Shown here piece by piece: positions 1-11,790 of a stretch of 64,000 nucleotides of DNA. Positions within the stretch are counted from its first letter, which is position 1, and each line of letters begins with the position of its first letter. This stretch comes from Jaltomata sinuosa (taxonomy: Eukaryota; Streptophyta; Magnoliopsida; Solanales; Solanaceae): contig QJPP01000028.1 of NCBI GenBank assembly GCA_003996215.1, forward strand, positions 1,364,001 through 1,428,000. The letters run 5' to 3'. Under the pieces are notes generated by a model. It had not been told where the DNA came from and ran no database searches. It saw only the letters and a list, made by a program, of their open reading frames with translations. A program made the translations under genes and the position numbers.

Positions 1-1340
1 TTGTTGCTATTGTTGGACTGTTTTGCTGATTTTATGCCCATTTTCACCCGGAAAATTCACTCCGGAGATCGGTTTTTCCTCGGTACTGTTTTAGCCGATT
101 TTGGGCTGTTTGGACGATTTTGTCCTTGCTCTTTACTATTTTTGATATTACACTGATATCGAACAAATACTACACTGCATGGCCAATGAAAAAACTTCCG
201 TCGATTTTTTAGGCCTCCACAATAAAAAAGACGGATACATATATACATACGTAGCGAGAAAAATAAGTTTGGGCGATGACGAAATCTTGTTATTACAAAG
301 ACGAAATAAAAAGTTTTATGATCCGTATCTTGGCGAGGTGATCTCGGGTGGCCAACCGATGCTTCGCAGCCATGGCGTATCTAAAACTTAGTACAACTAC
401 ATATCTGAGCCCATACTAAAATAAAATTATATTTTCTTATATTTACATACAATATATGTATTTCTTTAACTTATTTTGGTAAATATTTATTTGTTATTGA
501 ATTTGTTTACTAAGTGTTTATACAGGTACGTGAAGATACTTCCGAAGATGACAATTAAACGGGGTTTGAAAATCTCTTCAAAATTCATTGCTTTATTTAT
601 ATTTTTTTTGTAAATTCTTGTAATTGTACAAAAGATAAAGTATAGTGAAAACTTTACTTTTGGGGTGTCGGGTGGGAGTGTCCCTTTATTTACTTATCTA
701 TTCTACGCGCTTAGGCAAAACTTTAAGTCATAAATACTTTTATAAACAAATTAATTTAACTTAGATACTTAAGTTAATTAATTCATATTCTTACGTACGC
801 AAACAATAGGACGTCTTTTCTTTCTTTTTTCCTTCTAATTAGTTTTACTTGAACTTTACAAATAATCTTTTTTACACATTCTTTTGTTAAAAACACTTTT
901 AAAATTTATATTCTTTTCTCATTCTTAAACTCATTTTTCTTGCAAAAGTGAAACAATATTTACATAATGAAAAACGCAAGTCAATCGATGTAATCATTGT
1001 ACAAATCTTTTTGATACATTTCTTTACATTTTTATATTTTTTACTCAATGTACTTAGACATATATTACTTACACATTTTTCTTATATATATTTCTTAATA
1101 TTATCTATTTATATTAATATATTTACATACTTTTCATATTAACAATATACATTCTTTTACACTCTTTTTTTTATACTTTCTTACATATAAATTTTCATAC
1201 ATACTAAATTTTCTCATACATATAAAAAATACATTTTTTATACTCTTAGGCACATATTTTAAAATTATCCTTTGAACTCGTATATACATATTTATTACTG
1301 TTCATATTTATACTTTTCAAAAAATATATCTTTTACCTCC
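1..1340. other. gene-free AT-rich repeat-like DNA
   Basis: I see no supportable gene here. Bases 179-391 are open for 70 codons, but the peptide resembles no family I recognise. The rest is strongly AT-rich with stops in all frames. It is probably degraded retrotransposon non-coding sequence, continuous with the Ogre/Tat-like trace just downstream. Confidence 0.4.
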
Positions 1341-1344
1341 CCTC

Positions 1345-1610
1345 TCTTTAAAAATTAAGTTTAGTCGGGTACCACATTTGTGGATTTCGAAGGATGCCTA
1401 ACACCTTCCCTTCGAAATAACTTGAACCCTTACCTAGAATCTCAAATGGTTTTCGCAGATTAAAATGCGAGTCGTACATATCAATAATCAAAAAATAGGT
1501 TTCCTTATTTTCCTTAAAAATTAGGTGGCGACTCTGTACATAATGAAAAATTCTTTTAGAGTCCATAAGTTGTGCTTTATCTAACCTTGGTAAAAAATAG
1601 GGCATGACAC
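1345..1610 (+). mobile_element. Ogre/Tat-type Ty3/gypsy LTR remnant with PBS-like site
   Basis: The stretch around 1355-1440 (a cytosine- and thymine-rich text containing 'gaaggatgcctaacacctt') matches what I remember of the conserved 3' LTR zone of plant Tat/Ogre Ty3-gypsy elements. It is followed at 1526-1535 by tggcgactct, which resembles the tRNA-Arg primer-binding site used by Ogre elements. No gag or pol is preserved nearby, so this is a fragment. The family call rests on recall and is tentative. Confidence 0.45.
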
Positions 1611-1649
1611 CTCCCTCTCCATTGCTCCCAAGCTTTGGAGCATTCTAGG

Positions 1650-2540
1650 AGGGTTTTTGGAACAACCCTCGTCCTTTTTTCAACTGAAGAGGAGAGGTCC
1701 AATATAAAATCCACGTTTTCTAGCTACTGGTTCCATCATCCCGCCATAGCAACATGCTGACCGCTACAATGACAGTCCTATAGCGGGAAAATTCTTTCTA
1801 TAGCGGGATGATGTCAGCCCGAGCAAAATTTCAAATTCTAAATTTTTTTGTCGTGTCACCCCAAATTAATTTTAATAGCATATTCCCCAATAATTCCCTC
1901 AATCCACAATAAAGTGCCTTTTTAATAACGACTAAACAGGTCGTTACAACCCTCTACCTCTTCTGTATGCTATGACATGAGCAACATGTGCGAGTGCTGG
2001 GATGGGCTCCTCATCTGTGGTCAAAGTAACACGTATCCTCACCATATGTGAGAGAGTGAAACAAGGAAACTCAGTAACTGATAGAGTCGAATACGCACGA
2101 TAAGAACAAAAGAAAGGAAATTTCATAAAGTCTCATTGCCTCTCAAAGATAGAAAACATACGTCTCTGCACTGATTCGCAAGACTCTACTAGACTTGGCT
2201 TGTACTTGTGAGACCAATGAACCTAGTGCTCTATTACCAACTTATCATGACCCAAAATCTAGGGAAGTGATGACACCTATCTCACCCCTGCGATAGGTAA
2301 GCCAACCCAACATAATAATCAATATAAGGTAAATATGTGAAAGAAGAACACAATATTATATCACATAAAACTAATTCATAAGGAGTACGGAATCAACATA
2401 CGACTACCCAAAAATCTGAAAGTCACAGTACAAGCCACTACAATATACACAGTACAAGCCAAGACTGAGAGTCAGGAATTATATTATTATGGGTTTACTT
2501 GTTGTTTAATTGCACATTGGTTTCTTTAGTGAACCGGGTT
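1650..2540. other. degraded LTR-retrotransposon-like sequence
   Basis: No coding potential is visible. Phrases such as the 'atgacccaaaatctaggga' stretch near 2248 look like common Solanaceae LTR-element text, but I could not find paired LTRs, a target-site duplication or protein domains. Confidence 0.25.
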
Positions 2541-2554
2541 TATTTGTGCTTGTT

Positions 2555-2655
<101 letters not shown>

Positions 2656-3032
2656 TCCTTGAAGGGTCGGGTAGTGTACTTAAGTGACAAGGTGGTTCAT
2701 CTGTGAACCGGGGTCGCATGTTATAAGGAATAGATGATGTCCTAGGGATCCTTGGGAGGTCCGGGTGGTTTGCAAGTTGTGACATAGTTAGATGTAGTCT
2801 GTTTATTTGCATAGAGGGGCATGACTTACAAGGTGATTGAGTCCGGATGTTGACTGGGGTCTTATTGATAGTCATATGGACTTGGTGGATTCGTGTTGTC
2901 GGGGCGTATTGCTTGAGGGGTGAAAGATGAATGAACTTGGAAGGCCTAAGGTTCCCAGGGAGTCAGGTCTGACTAAGTTAGTAGGACAAGGCTAGTATCC
3001 TATGAGTGCCTGAACCGACGGGAAGTCCTAGT

Positions 3033-3191
3033 GTTAAGGTGTGACTTGAGAAGTCTAGTGCTAAGGTGACTTGGGAAGTCTAAGGGTTAAGGTGTGACTT
3101 GAGAAGTCTAGTGCTAAAGTGACTTGGGAAGTCTAAGGGTTAAGGTGTGATTTGAGAAGTCTACTGCTAAGGTGACTTGGGAAGTCTTAGG
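3033..3191. repeat. 53-bp tandem repeat, three copies
   Basis: Three head-to-tail 53-bp units begin with gttaaggtgtga. They differ by only a few substitutions, for example ctaaggtg versus ctaaagtg. Each unit itself holds two similar halves ('gacttgagaagtcta' and 'gacttgggaagtcta'). The repeat lies in gene-free sequence extending to about 3840 that looks like retroelement non-coding DNA. Confidence 0.9.
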
Positions 3192-4514
3192 TGCCAGGGT
3201 GTAGAGTTTTCGAGTGATAGAGTTGGCAGCGGAACGAGATAGAAAGGTTGGGGGCGTAACGAATAAGTCCATCGGTGTTAATGTCATGGTGTTAAAGGAG
3301 GATGTTGGAGGACGGGACTATTGTAGTTAATTACATATTTTTCCTTGATTTCTTATATGATGGTATGAGTAGATTCGGGTCGACCGATGATGCATACCAG
3401 TACGTATGTTTGTACTGATTCTATTCTTGCTATACCTTTTGGGTATAGTCTGGTTGCAGGGTTGGTGATGTTTCATAGGTACAGGACGACGACGATCTCT
3501 GGCAGCTTCTACTCTTGTTCCATGGTGGGAGCTGTGTCATTTTATATTTCCTGTATCACTCCTGTAGTAGCTCTTGTACCTATTTAGACTAGATCCTAGG
3601 GAGGATTGTTTCAAGTTGTAAAACTAGGTTACTGTATTCGATGTTGTAATAAAGGTTTTTTTCTAAAACAAAGGTTATAATGTTTTCCTGTATGAAAAGA
3701 GGTTAGTTATGGTTTTCCTTTAAATTCCGCATTTACCTGTTGGATTAGGTGGTAAGGGTTCATCTATCTAAGTGCATAGAGTAGGCGCTCCCACGACCCG
3801 GTAGGTTGAGTTGTGACACCTTGATATTTACCTCCTTATGATCGCTCTCATGCTTCCTATATTCTTAATCGTGCGTATCGAAAAACTAGTATATGTCCGG
3901 AGGATGTCGGCTAGAAAACAAAAGATGATCCCTGTAAGTTTCTCTCTCCATAGATTCAAAACTTGAATTTAATCTATCAAGAAAACCTTTTAAAAAAGTG
4001 TACGTATTTATTTTTTTATTATATCTATTTTGTGATTTTGCAGCTTATGACAAATGCAAGTATAAATGAAGTTTTTTAACAAAAGAGTTCTTTCAATTAG
4101 ACCATGATGCAAAGTGTTTTGTATTAATTAAAGCAATAATAATATGAAGCATCATTGAATAAAAATAATCGCTTCTTAGATCGTCTATATATTATTTTAG
4201 CAAATGTGTAATCAATGATCCTCTAGTTTAGTTTCTTTATGAGATATGTTTGTAATATTATAACATTCTCTTAACTGAATTATTTAAATTAGATTTTAGG
4301 TTTAAAGACTTTGATATAATTACGTATTCTGACAAAGGGACAACAACAATAACAATAAACTCATTTAAATATGTTTTAATGAATTAGTATGAATACAAAT
4401 AAATATTTATGGGTGATAAAATTGATCTACATCATTGTGATATACAGAAATAAATTCATATTTATCATAACTGATCATACTACTCAACTTTCAAAAGATA
4501 TCAAAAAACTTGGG

Positions 4515-5030
4515 AAAAGACATAAGTATCCCCTTGAACAATATCCAAAATTTTAGAGATACACCTTTTTTTTTACGGGGGTTCCTATTACCCTCCAGAA
4601 CTATTTAAAGTATAGTAAATACACCCTTCACACCCCCAAAATATATATAACCACTCACATAATGAGAGGTGTTCTGCACTCACCTCCACATCATCTCTAT
4701 GTCAGCGCCACATCAACAAACGGTCAGATCTAAGAAAAATTATATTTTTCATGTCATCTAATTCCTTCCCCTTCCCTACCATCATTAATTATAAAATTTT
4801 CAATTAAAAAGGATATGTATCCACATCAATAAGATTTTAATAATATTTTTCGTTTCTTACATGCCTCCAAGAGAGTGAGTACGCTCTCTGTATCATCTTA
4901 ACATTGAATGATGCATTTATTATACTTTAAACTAGTTCGGAGGAGGGAGGAGGAGAGTTAATAGGACCTCCATAAAGAAAAGATGTGTCCCTAAAACTTT
5001 GATCGTAGTTCAAGGGGTACTTATGCTTTT
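4515..5030. mobile_element. MITE-like element with ~47-bp terminal inverted repeats
   Basis: The left end (gacataagtatccccttgaa, from about 4519) and the reverse complement of the right end (gcataagtaccccttgaact) match over about 47 bp with scattered differences. The interior has no coding capacity. This is the structure of a non-autonomous DNA transposon; superfamily not assigned. Confidence 0.7.
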
Positions 5031-5039
5031 TTCTAAAAA

Positions 5040-7070
5040 TCTTTACAAAAACAACTTATATATTGTTGTCCCCATTCCCCCCCACCCCCACCCCCCACCC
5101 GCCTTCTTTATCGTCACTATATCTATGGCGATACTCGTAATATACACCTAACATACAATCAATCTATTATCAATATTCATCAGAATTATCACTAAATACC
5201 ACCACTAATTCCATTAAATGGGTCAAAAGGTCACAATCTTTTCTTGAGCAGAATTTGCTCTTTTTCAATAGAGCAATTTATATTATGGAGCTGATTTGAT
5301 TTATGCTCAAGTTAATTCATTAAAAATCAGCAAGTTAAATAAGATGTTGGTGATCGATGACCAATATTAACCCTATGAAAATGATTAATTGTAATTTGAT
5401 CAATTATAATCTGACCAGTCATAATTCATAGAAATACTTTTTTTGTATTTTGTTGCCCATTTAACTTTGATGTCTAACAATAATGTATTTCAATCAACTT
5501 TTTATTTAGTGCTATATGTTTATAAATCTTTTGTACCGATGGAGCCATATAATATAAACTTAAAATCATAAAAAATGATAGTTCAAGTTGAACAGGTTAA
5601 AAAATAAATCATTATTTAGCTTATATTTACTTCGTTCATAAACTTTGAACAAAATTAAATAATAATTTATTTATTTATTCAACTCATTTAACTCGTCTAA
5701 ATTTAATTTAACCGTTCAATTATAACTCTTATATTACATAATCACCTAACACGGATTAACCATTGATTTTAGGACAAATACCAAAAAGATATGCTAAGAG
5801 CTAATCCCCTGAAGCTCATTAGGCACATAATCATGTGGTTGGTTCGTGACATTTGAGTCTTATTTGTTTGCATTTAATAAAAAAAATTAATATTAATTAT
5901 TTAAATGTTAGTCATTAACTCTATTTATTTTTTAAGGTATGAATTCTAGTCATTCAGATATTAATCATTAAGTATGTTTTTCTTATTTGATAATTATTTA
6001 ATGAGTTTGAATAAATTTGAATGATTAAAATCTCTAACAAATTCTTAATATTATTAAGATATTTATTTAAAAATTTCTACAAAGTTGACAGTTCTACTTC
6101 ATTTACTTTCACCCACTATCCACAATCACTATCCTCAGTCACGACTATCACTACCACCTACCATTCACAATCGCATCCTTAGCCTAACCAACACCACCAA
6201 TCACCACAGTCAACTATCACCATCATTAACCTCTATTTATAATTATCACCATCAATCATCATTAGCTAACTCAAAAATACTCTCGAAACTATTGAAAAAT
6301 TCTCAAAAAAATACAGCCAAGGTTGTTCATGCTACTAGAGATTTAATTGATAAGAAATTTCTAACTACTCTTACTTTCTTTATTTAATTAAACACTATAG
6401 GTTTGAATTCTTGTTCTAATTAAAATTGAGTCCTTTAGAATTATCGATAATTGACTTTTACATTTTTTTTTAAAAAAGTATTCCACCAAACTTTAGAAAT
6501 TTATCTGAAAATACTGAATAGGGTTAATAATATTTTTGGTCATTCGATTACTGATAAAAATTAATTTTAGTTCCTATAATTCTTGGCTAAACACATTAAA
6601 TCTTTAATTAATTAAATTATACACTTTTAATTACTTGCTTTTGAATATTCACAAATTTTTCATACTTATTAATCATTTCATATGTTGTGTTAGATTAGTA
6701 TTGTTGCTTACACAATATTTGATAGTTTTATATATAGTTTTATAAATAATGTCAAATATAATATATGCTAAGTCATTTACTTAGAGTTAATACTCTCTTA
6801 TCAAGTTGCATTTGTCTATTTTTTTTATTGAACTTATTTTGAGAAGATTTTATTTTTGTGTGTCTAATTTTTACCAAATTTCTCAAATTAATATCTTGTA
6901 AATAGTTTAAGAATATATTAACAAATTTTACTCCGCAACTTTGTTTTGATTGTCATCATTTTTTCATGAAGCAAACTAATAAGAATGTTGTGAAACGCGT
7001 TTTTAGATTTGTACTATATGTAAAAAAAAAAATTGTTAAAGCTGATTACAATTAACTTAGTCAAAGATTT
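5040..7070. other. gene-free AT-rich intergenic sequence with CCA/ATCA-rich stretch
   Basis: No gene can be supported. Around 6085-6260 a stretch of repeated caccac/atcacc text gives an open frame rich in H, S and T, and a similar stretch recurs at 7396-7610. Both look like the interior of the same repeat family rather than exons. Confidence 0.4.
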
Positions 7071-7076
7071 AGTAAG

Positions 7077-7268
7077 CATTTGGCCATGAGAATTTTTTAC
7101 TTTTTTCCGAAAAATTATTTCACTTTTTTTCGGAAATAGTGTTTGGCCATAAAAATTCCAAATACAACTCTAGAGTTGTATTTGGAAAAGTGAAAACACT
7201 CAAATACAAAGGGTGTTTTCACTTTTTTCCAACTCATTTTTTCACTTTTTGTTCTCATGGCCAAACGG
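7077..7268. mobile_element. short hAT-like MITE
   Basis: The terminal inverted repeats catttggccatgagaa (7078-7093) and ttctcatggccaaacg (7252-7267) bracket a palindromic interior built of fragments of the same motif. The size (~190 bp) and the 'ttggccatgag' ends are typical of abundant Solanaceae MITEs. It ends about 850 bp before the first sHSP gene. Confidence 0.7.
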
Positions 7269-7871
7269 CACCTTAGAGTTTTTTAAATTTGGAAAATTAC
7301 AGTGGGATAAAGACCAGTTTACCCAATCCATATCTTACTCTTTTTTTTAATTGGATGCATGAGTGGATTACAATCCAATCTATTTTAATTGTCACAAATT
7401 CGATTCATTTTGTTCATTTTCACCACTAGCTGTCACTATCATTCCATCGTTAATTATCAATCGTCACCATCAACAACCATTATTAATCACTATTGTCAGT
7501 CGCTATACCACAAGATACTACAATCATTGTCATTAATCAATACCATCCCAAAATTGATACACATAATTACCATCGATAGTCATCAGTCATCACCACTATC
7601 ACAATCATATAAATTTTTTAAAATATTTTATTAATATAATATTAAATTTATTTTATTTTATTTTTTTATTAACTTTTTAATAAATATAAATTTTGTACCT
7701 TCAGATATTAAAAAAAACAATTTCAACTATTTAATATTTTAGATTTAGATTTTAAATTTAAATACATATCTTAATATTACGTTTTAATTATTATTTTTTT
7801 GAATAAATGAGCAGTTGAGGACACAACAGTAATTTGAAAAATCCGGAAGCTTATGTGTATTGTCTACTTGC

Positions 7872-7989
7872 TTCTAGAAACATCTTCATAAATCCCCCAC
7901 GCCACAATTCTGGAACTTTCTACAAGATGCTTCTATGAGTTTCTCGAATCCTTTTTCCCCTTCTCTAAGTCACTCAAAGAACTATAAAA
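7872..7989 (+). promoter_or_regulatory. heat-shock-element cluster and TATA box of first sHSP gene
   Basis: A perfect three-module heat-shock element lies at 7908-7920 (TTCTGGAACTTTC, i.e. TTCnnGAAnnTTC). Further modules are TTCTAGAA at 7872-7879 and TTCTCGAA at 7941-7948 with a TTC ten bases upstream. A TATA box (TATAAAA) follows at 7983-7989, about 135 bp before the ATG. Spaced HSEs just upstream of a TATA box are the standard heat-shock-factor promoter, so strong heat induction is expected. Confidence 0.85.
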
Positions 7990-8121
7990 CCGAAACACCA
8001 TATACACATTTTTCATCCTTATCTAGCAAATACAATACAACGTGAACCTCAATCGGCAAATTGTTCATACAGCTCCCTCTTTGATCTTCAGAAGCTTGTA
8101 AGCAAATCTTTGATAGCAGAA

Positions 8122-9328
8122 ATGGCAACTTCACTTGCTCTCAGGAGGGCCACCGCTTCATCTCTCTTCAACAGGCTCGTCAACCCTGTTCGCTCTGCCT
8201 CTGTTTTCCGATCCTTCAATACTAACACTCAGATGACAGCTTACGACGAAGATGATCGCGGAGTCGACGTTGACCGCCGCTCCAATCGCTCCGTCTCTCG
8301 CCGTCAGGACGCTTTCCCCAGTTTCTTCTCAGGTTACTTATTTACTCCATCACATCTCTGTTTTATTCGAATTTGTGATTCAGTACTATAACAGTGACTC
8401 GGCTCTGTTACTGTTAAACTAGCTATTACTGTACTTTTAGACTCATTTGGACTTTAATTTGGTGTAACAAATGTATTTCTTCTCATGTTACTTATTTATC
8501 TCTGTTTAAATCAAATATGTTATTCAGTACTATAACAATTAGTCGCTCTGTTACTGTTAAACTAGCTACTACTGTATCTTTAGATTCGTTTGGACGTTAA
8601 TTTGGTTTAGCAAATGTATTTCTTCTCAGGTTACTTATTTATCTCTCTTTTAATCAAATTTGTGATTCAGTACTATAACAATTAGTCGGCTTTGTTACTG
8701 TTAAACTAGCTACTACTGTATTATTAGACTCGTTTGGACGTTAATATGTTTTAGCAGAAATGTATTTCTTCTCAGGTTTATCTCTGTTTTACTCGAATTT
8801 GTGATCTAGTATATGATAATTAGTCGGCCCTGTTAAACTAGCTACCACTGTGTTATTACTATATATTGTTTTAGTAGATTCATTTGGATTTTTGGGTTGA
8901 CAGATGTGTTTGATCCATTTTCACCACCAAGGAGCGTGAGCCAATTGCTGAACATGATGGATCAAATGATGGATTCTCCATTTGCCGCAGCACCGCGTGC
9001 TATGGGTACAGGAGTTGGATCAAGAAGAGGATGGGACGTGAGAGAGGACGACGACGCTCTGTATATAAAAATGGACATGCCTGGGCTCGACAAGGAGAAT
9101 GTGAAGCTGGCGGTGGAGCAGAACACGCTGATCATCAAAGGAGAAGGGGAGAAAGAATCAGAGGATGAAGAGTATAGAAGGAGGTACTCTACCAGACTGG
9201 AAATTCCTCAAAATTTATACAAATTGGATGGAATTAAGGCGGAGATGAAGAATGGAGTGCTGAAAGTGGCGGTTCCAAAGGTGAAGCAAGAAGAGAGGAA
9301 AGATGTTTTCAATGTTCAAATTGAGTGA
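8122..9328 (+). CDS. mitochondrial small heat-shock protein (HSP20 family), heat-inducible copy
   Basis: Two exons, 8122-8332 and 8904-9328, join in phase 1 to give 211 aa. Exon 1 encodes an Arg/Ser-rich, acid-poor N-terminus (MATSLALRRATASSLF...) typical of a mitochondrial transit peptide. Exon 2 begins with a Met-rich amphipathic segment (LLNMMDQMMDSPF, residues ~85-97) seen in organellar sHSPs. It continues into an alpha-crystallin domain (~112-205) with the consensus GVLKVAVPKVK. The product should be an ATP-independent matrix chaperone that holds unfolding proteins during heat. The length matches the ~210-aa tomato mitochondrial sHSP class, which it closely resembles from memory. The ATG at 8122 is preferred because it starts the transit peptide. 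An HSE promoter lies just upstream. It is the first of three tandem paralogues sharing intron position and phase. Confidence 0.95.
8323..8800 (+). repeat. tandem repeats of ~145 bp filling the sHSP intron, each carrying a copy of the 5' splice site
   Basis: The exon-1 end plus donor (ttcttctcag|gttacttattta, donor at 8333) recurs within the intron with donor-equivalent bases at about 8487, 8630 and 8776, a period of 143-154 bp. Between them the text 'cagtactataacaattagtcg' and 'gttaaactagctactactg' repeats too. The second copy has t instead of g before GT; the third and fourth keep cag|gtt. The intron therefore consists almost wholly of a decayed tandem array that includes exon-edge sequence. 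Confidence 0.85.
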
Positions 9329-9984
9329 GCTTTTAGCTAGCTGTGCTAAGTTTGTGCAATTTGGGTCCAGATGTTATGAACATTTTCCTTTTCTTTCCCT
9401 AGCTAGGTTGGGGTTTAGGTGATTTCTGTGTGGAAAAAAATAAGTTGACCTGTTAAGAAATGGAAATTTGGTTGTAAGAGTCCGTTCAGTTAGATTACTG
9501 CAAAGTTGTTGAGTATACTGTTCTTCTCGTCAAATTAATTATAATAAGTTGATATGTTTTATGTGAGCTGATATCACTTTATTGAATTATATGACCTTAT
9601 AATGTGCTTTAGAAGCAATGGACAAAAAGTTAAACTCATTTAACTTTTTTTTTTGTTTTAAATGAATAATCTAACTTGTTCAAATCTAAAGGGATTTTGA
9701 ATTATTACTATATTTTCGAAAACAAATTCATATTTATCAAAATTGATAGGCGTAATATGCATTTTAACTTGGCATTAGTTGGCTTCAATGCCCTTCAATT
9801 TCGTGGGTACACATACAAAGTAGATACATGTGAATTACCAGGTATATTTCATTTAATTTTCACACCGAAGGAAGATATTAATAAAAAGAGCACTCCCACC
9901 ATTTGGGAATGAGTTCTTTTATTTTTATTGTTCTAGTTAGAATTTCATTGGTATGTAACTAAATTATCCCGAAATTATAATTTC

Positions 9985-10110
9985 TAAGATTAAATTTGGT
10001 ATTAGATTTATATCATGTTTGATTGATCGTATAAATTAATTTCAAAATAAATTTATATCATCAATCAAACAAAATATGATAAAAATTTAGTACCAAATTT
10101 AATTCCCAGA
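9985..10110. mobile_element. small palindromic MITE-like element
   Basis: The text 'aaatttggtattagatttatatca' ... is mirrored, after a short loop, by an inverted copy ending 'agtaccaaattta'. The inner halves (gtttgattga / tcaatcaaac) also pair. It is non-coding, lies between the first and second sHSP genes, and has the form of a foldback MITE. Confidence 0.55.
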
Positions 10111-10310
10111 TATCTCACCTTAACGTTAGAACCTTATGACTCACTTCTAATCCAAAACTATTGTATTCTTCAAAAGTCTACATAGCTAAAGCAGTAAAAA
10201 TCCCTATTTTAAATAAAAATAAATGGATAAAGTCTATTTTACCCCCGCTCAGTCACATTTTGAGCGTGAATGTTGGGGGAGCTTAGCTTGAAGGTCAAGA
10301 CAAATCTCCA

Positions 10311-10318
10311 TATAAAAA
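10311..10318 (+). promoter_or_regulatory. TATA box of second sHSP gene, no HSE seen
   Basis: TATAAAAA lies about 70 bp before the ATG at 10380. In the 140 bp before it I find no contiguous nTTCnnGAAn array, unlike the first sHSP gene. Basal or developmental expression is therefore more likely than strong heat induction. This is inference from absence. Confidence 0.5.
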
Positions 10319-10379
10319 CTCTGTTGTTTTTTCTTCTTGGGCGAGAAGAAAACTGCAAAAACTCTGTTCTGCTTTAACA

Positions 10380-11790
10380 ATGGCGATTCGTATTGCTTTA
10401 CAGAGAATGAGCTCTTCATCAATTCTTCTCTCTAACTTCCTCAACAATGCTGCTTCTTCTTCTTCCAGAGGACTTACTGGTTCATTTGCACCGTTAACTT
10501 CTCGATTTCTGAGCTACGCGGGTAGTGTTTCTGTTGTGAATTCCAATGAAGAAAGCTTTACGATCAATGCCTGTGGAGGTTCCTTTGTCCGCTCTGAACA
10601 ATTCCCTATTCAACGCGGTATCGTCGTTTTTCTCTTTTGCATTAGCCCTATTTCATTTCCCAGAATTTTGAATATCTTTTTTGTTTTATTCCGTGATCAG
10701 TTCTGACACTTTTATTTATTTAGTTTATGTCTAGGAGTGATTTTTTTTTTTGTAATTAGGAGTAATAAGTAGCGGTGAGACGGGAACAACTCTGCATTTT
10801 GCCCTTTTCAATTCAGAAATGTTGGTTGATTTGGGTGTTTTCATACTTCATGTGAAGGTGTATGGGATCAATATATGGTGAACCATGGCTACGTACCAGT
10901 GTTATCAAAAGCGCGCGTAAGCTAGGTTCAAATTCGCAAAACATGCATGTTGAGTGCTTAACGTGCACTTCAATGTCGTCGTGAAGGCTCTAAGGCATAC
11001 TTTTTACTTGTCAATGAGCATAATACTGAGGAGAACAATTGATAATTGACTTTATCGAAATTTTGTTTCAATTTCTTTGTCCATATATTTGTCGTTCATG
11101 CTTATAATTATTAGTTTTGGACTACACATGTATATTTGTGTTTTTTTCTACATTTGCTCTTTTCTTCGTTAAAACCCACACTTTATTTACTCTTTGCGCT
11201 TAAACCCCCAATGAACCTTTGACGTTTTTTTGCGCCTTTTGCCTTTGATAAGACTGCTATTTACCTGAAAATATTGTTGACTCAGACTCAAATTTAAGAG
11301 CTGGTGTTAAATTGCTTACCATGTGTTAGAGAGAGATGATTTTATTCATTTGTTTATGTCTGGAACAATTTTGCGTCTTTTCAATTCAAATTTTAGAAAT
11401 GTCTGATGATTTTTTTTTCGTACTTTCTGTCAAGGTGTATGTGATATATACATGGAAAACCCATTTCAAATTTCTGGACCTCGAGGGGCATACGAGGTGA
11501 AGAATATAGAGGAGGGAATGTATGTGAGAATGGAAATGCCGGGTATTGATAAAGACGATGTGAAAGTGTTGATTGCATATGGGAATATCAGCATAAAGGG
11601 TGAAGGAAAGAAGGAGTCTACGCATGAGGACAGTGGGAGAACCTACAGTGCCAACATTGAGATCTGTTCGAATTCGTATCAGCCTCAGTTTATGGAAGCC
11701 AAGATGAAGAATGGTGTTCTTAGGATGTTAATCCCCAAGTCTAAGACTCCTCAGGGGGTGACTGGATCTTATGAGATAAAGGTTAAGTAA
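10380..11790 (+). CDS. mitochondrial-type small heat-shock protein, divergent paralogue 2
   Basis: Two exons, 10380-10617 and 11435-11790, join in phase 1 to give 197 aa. Exon 1 starts MAIRIALQRMSSSSILL and is Ser/Arg-rich with a plausible processing site near RFLSYAG, i.e. a mitochondrial transit peptide. Exon 2 supplies an alpha-crystallin domain (starting near MENPFQISGP; core VRMEMPGIDKDDVKV; closing GVLRMLIPKSK) and a C-terminal extension ending YEIKVK. The Met-rich segment of the first gene is missing and sequence identity is low, so it is an old duplicate. The phase-1 intron between transit peptide and chaperone domain is conserved in all three local paralogues. The exon-2 acceptor (caag|gtgtatg, 11434) was chosen because it keeps frame; other acceptors cannot be excluded. 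Confidence 0.85.

Noticed and set aside
3033..3191. Regular 53-bp units considered as a CRISPR-like array
   Set aside because: Units are contiguous with no unique spacers, and the genome is plant nuclear.
6085..6387. 100-codon frame rich in His/Ser/Thr
   Set aside because: Low-complexity text from a CCA-rich repeat; a similar stretch recurs at 7396-7610, so it is a repeat, not an exon.
11386..11625. Antisense frames over sHSP copy 2 exon 2
   Set aside because: Shadow of the alpha-crystallin coding strand; no independent support.
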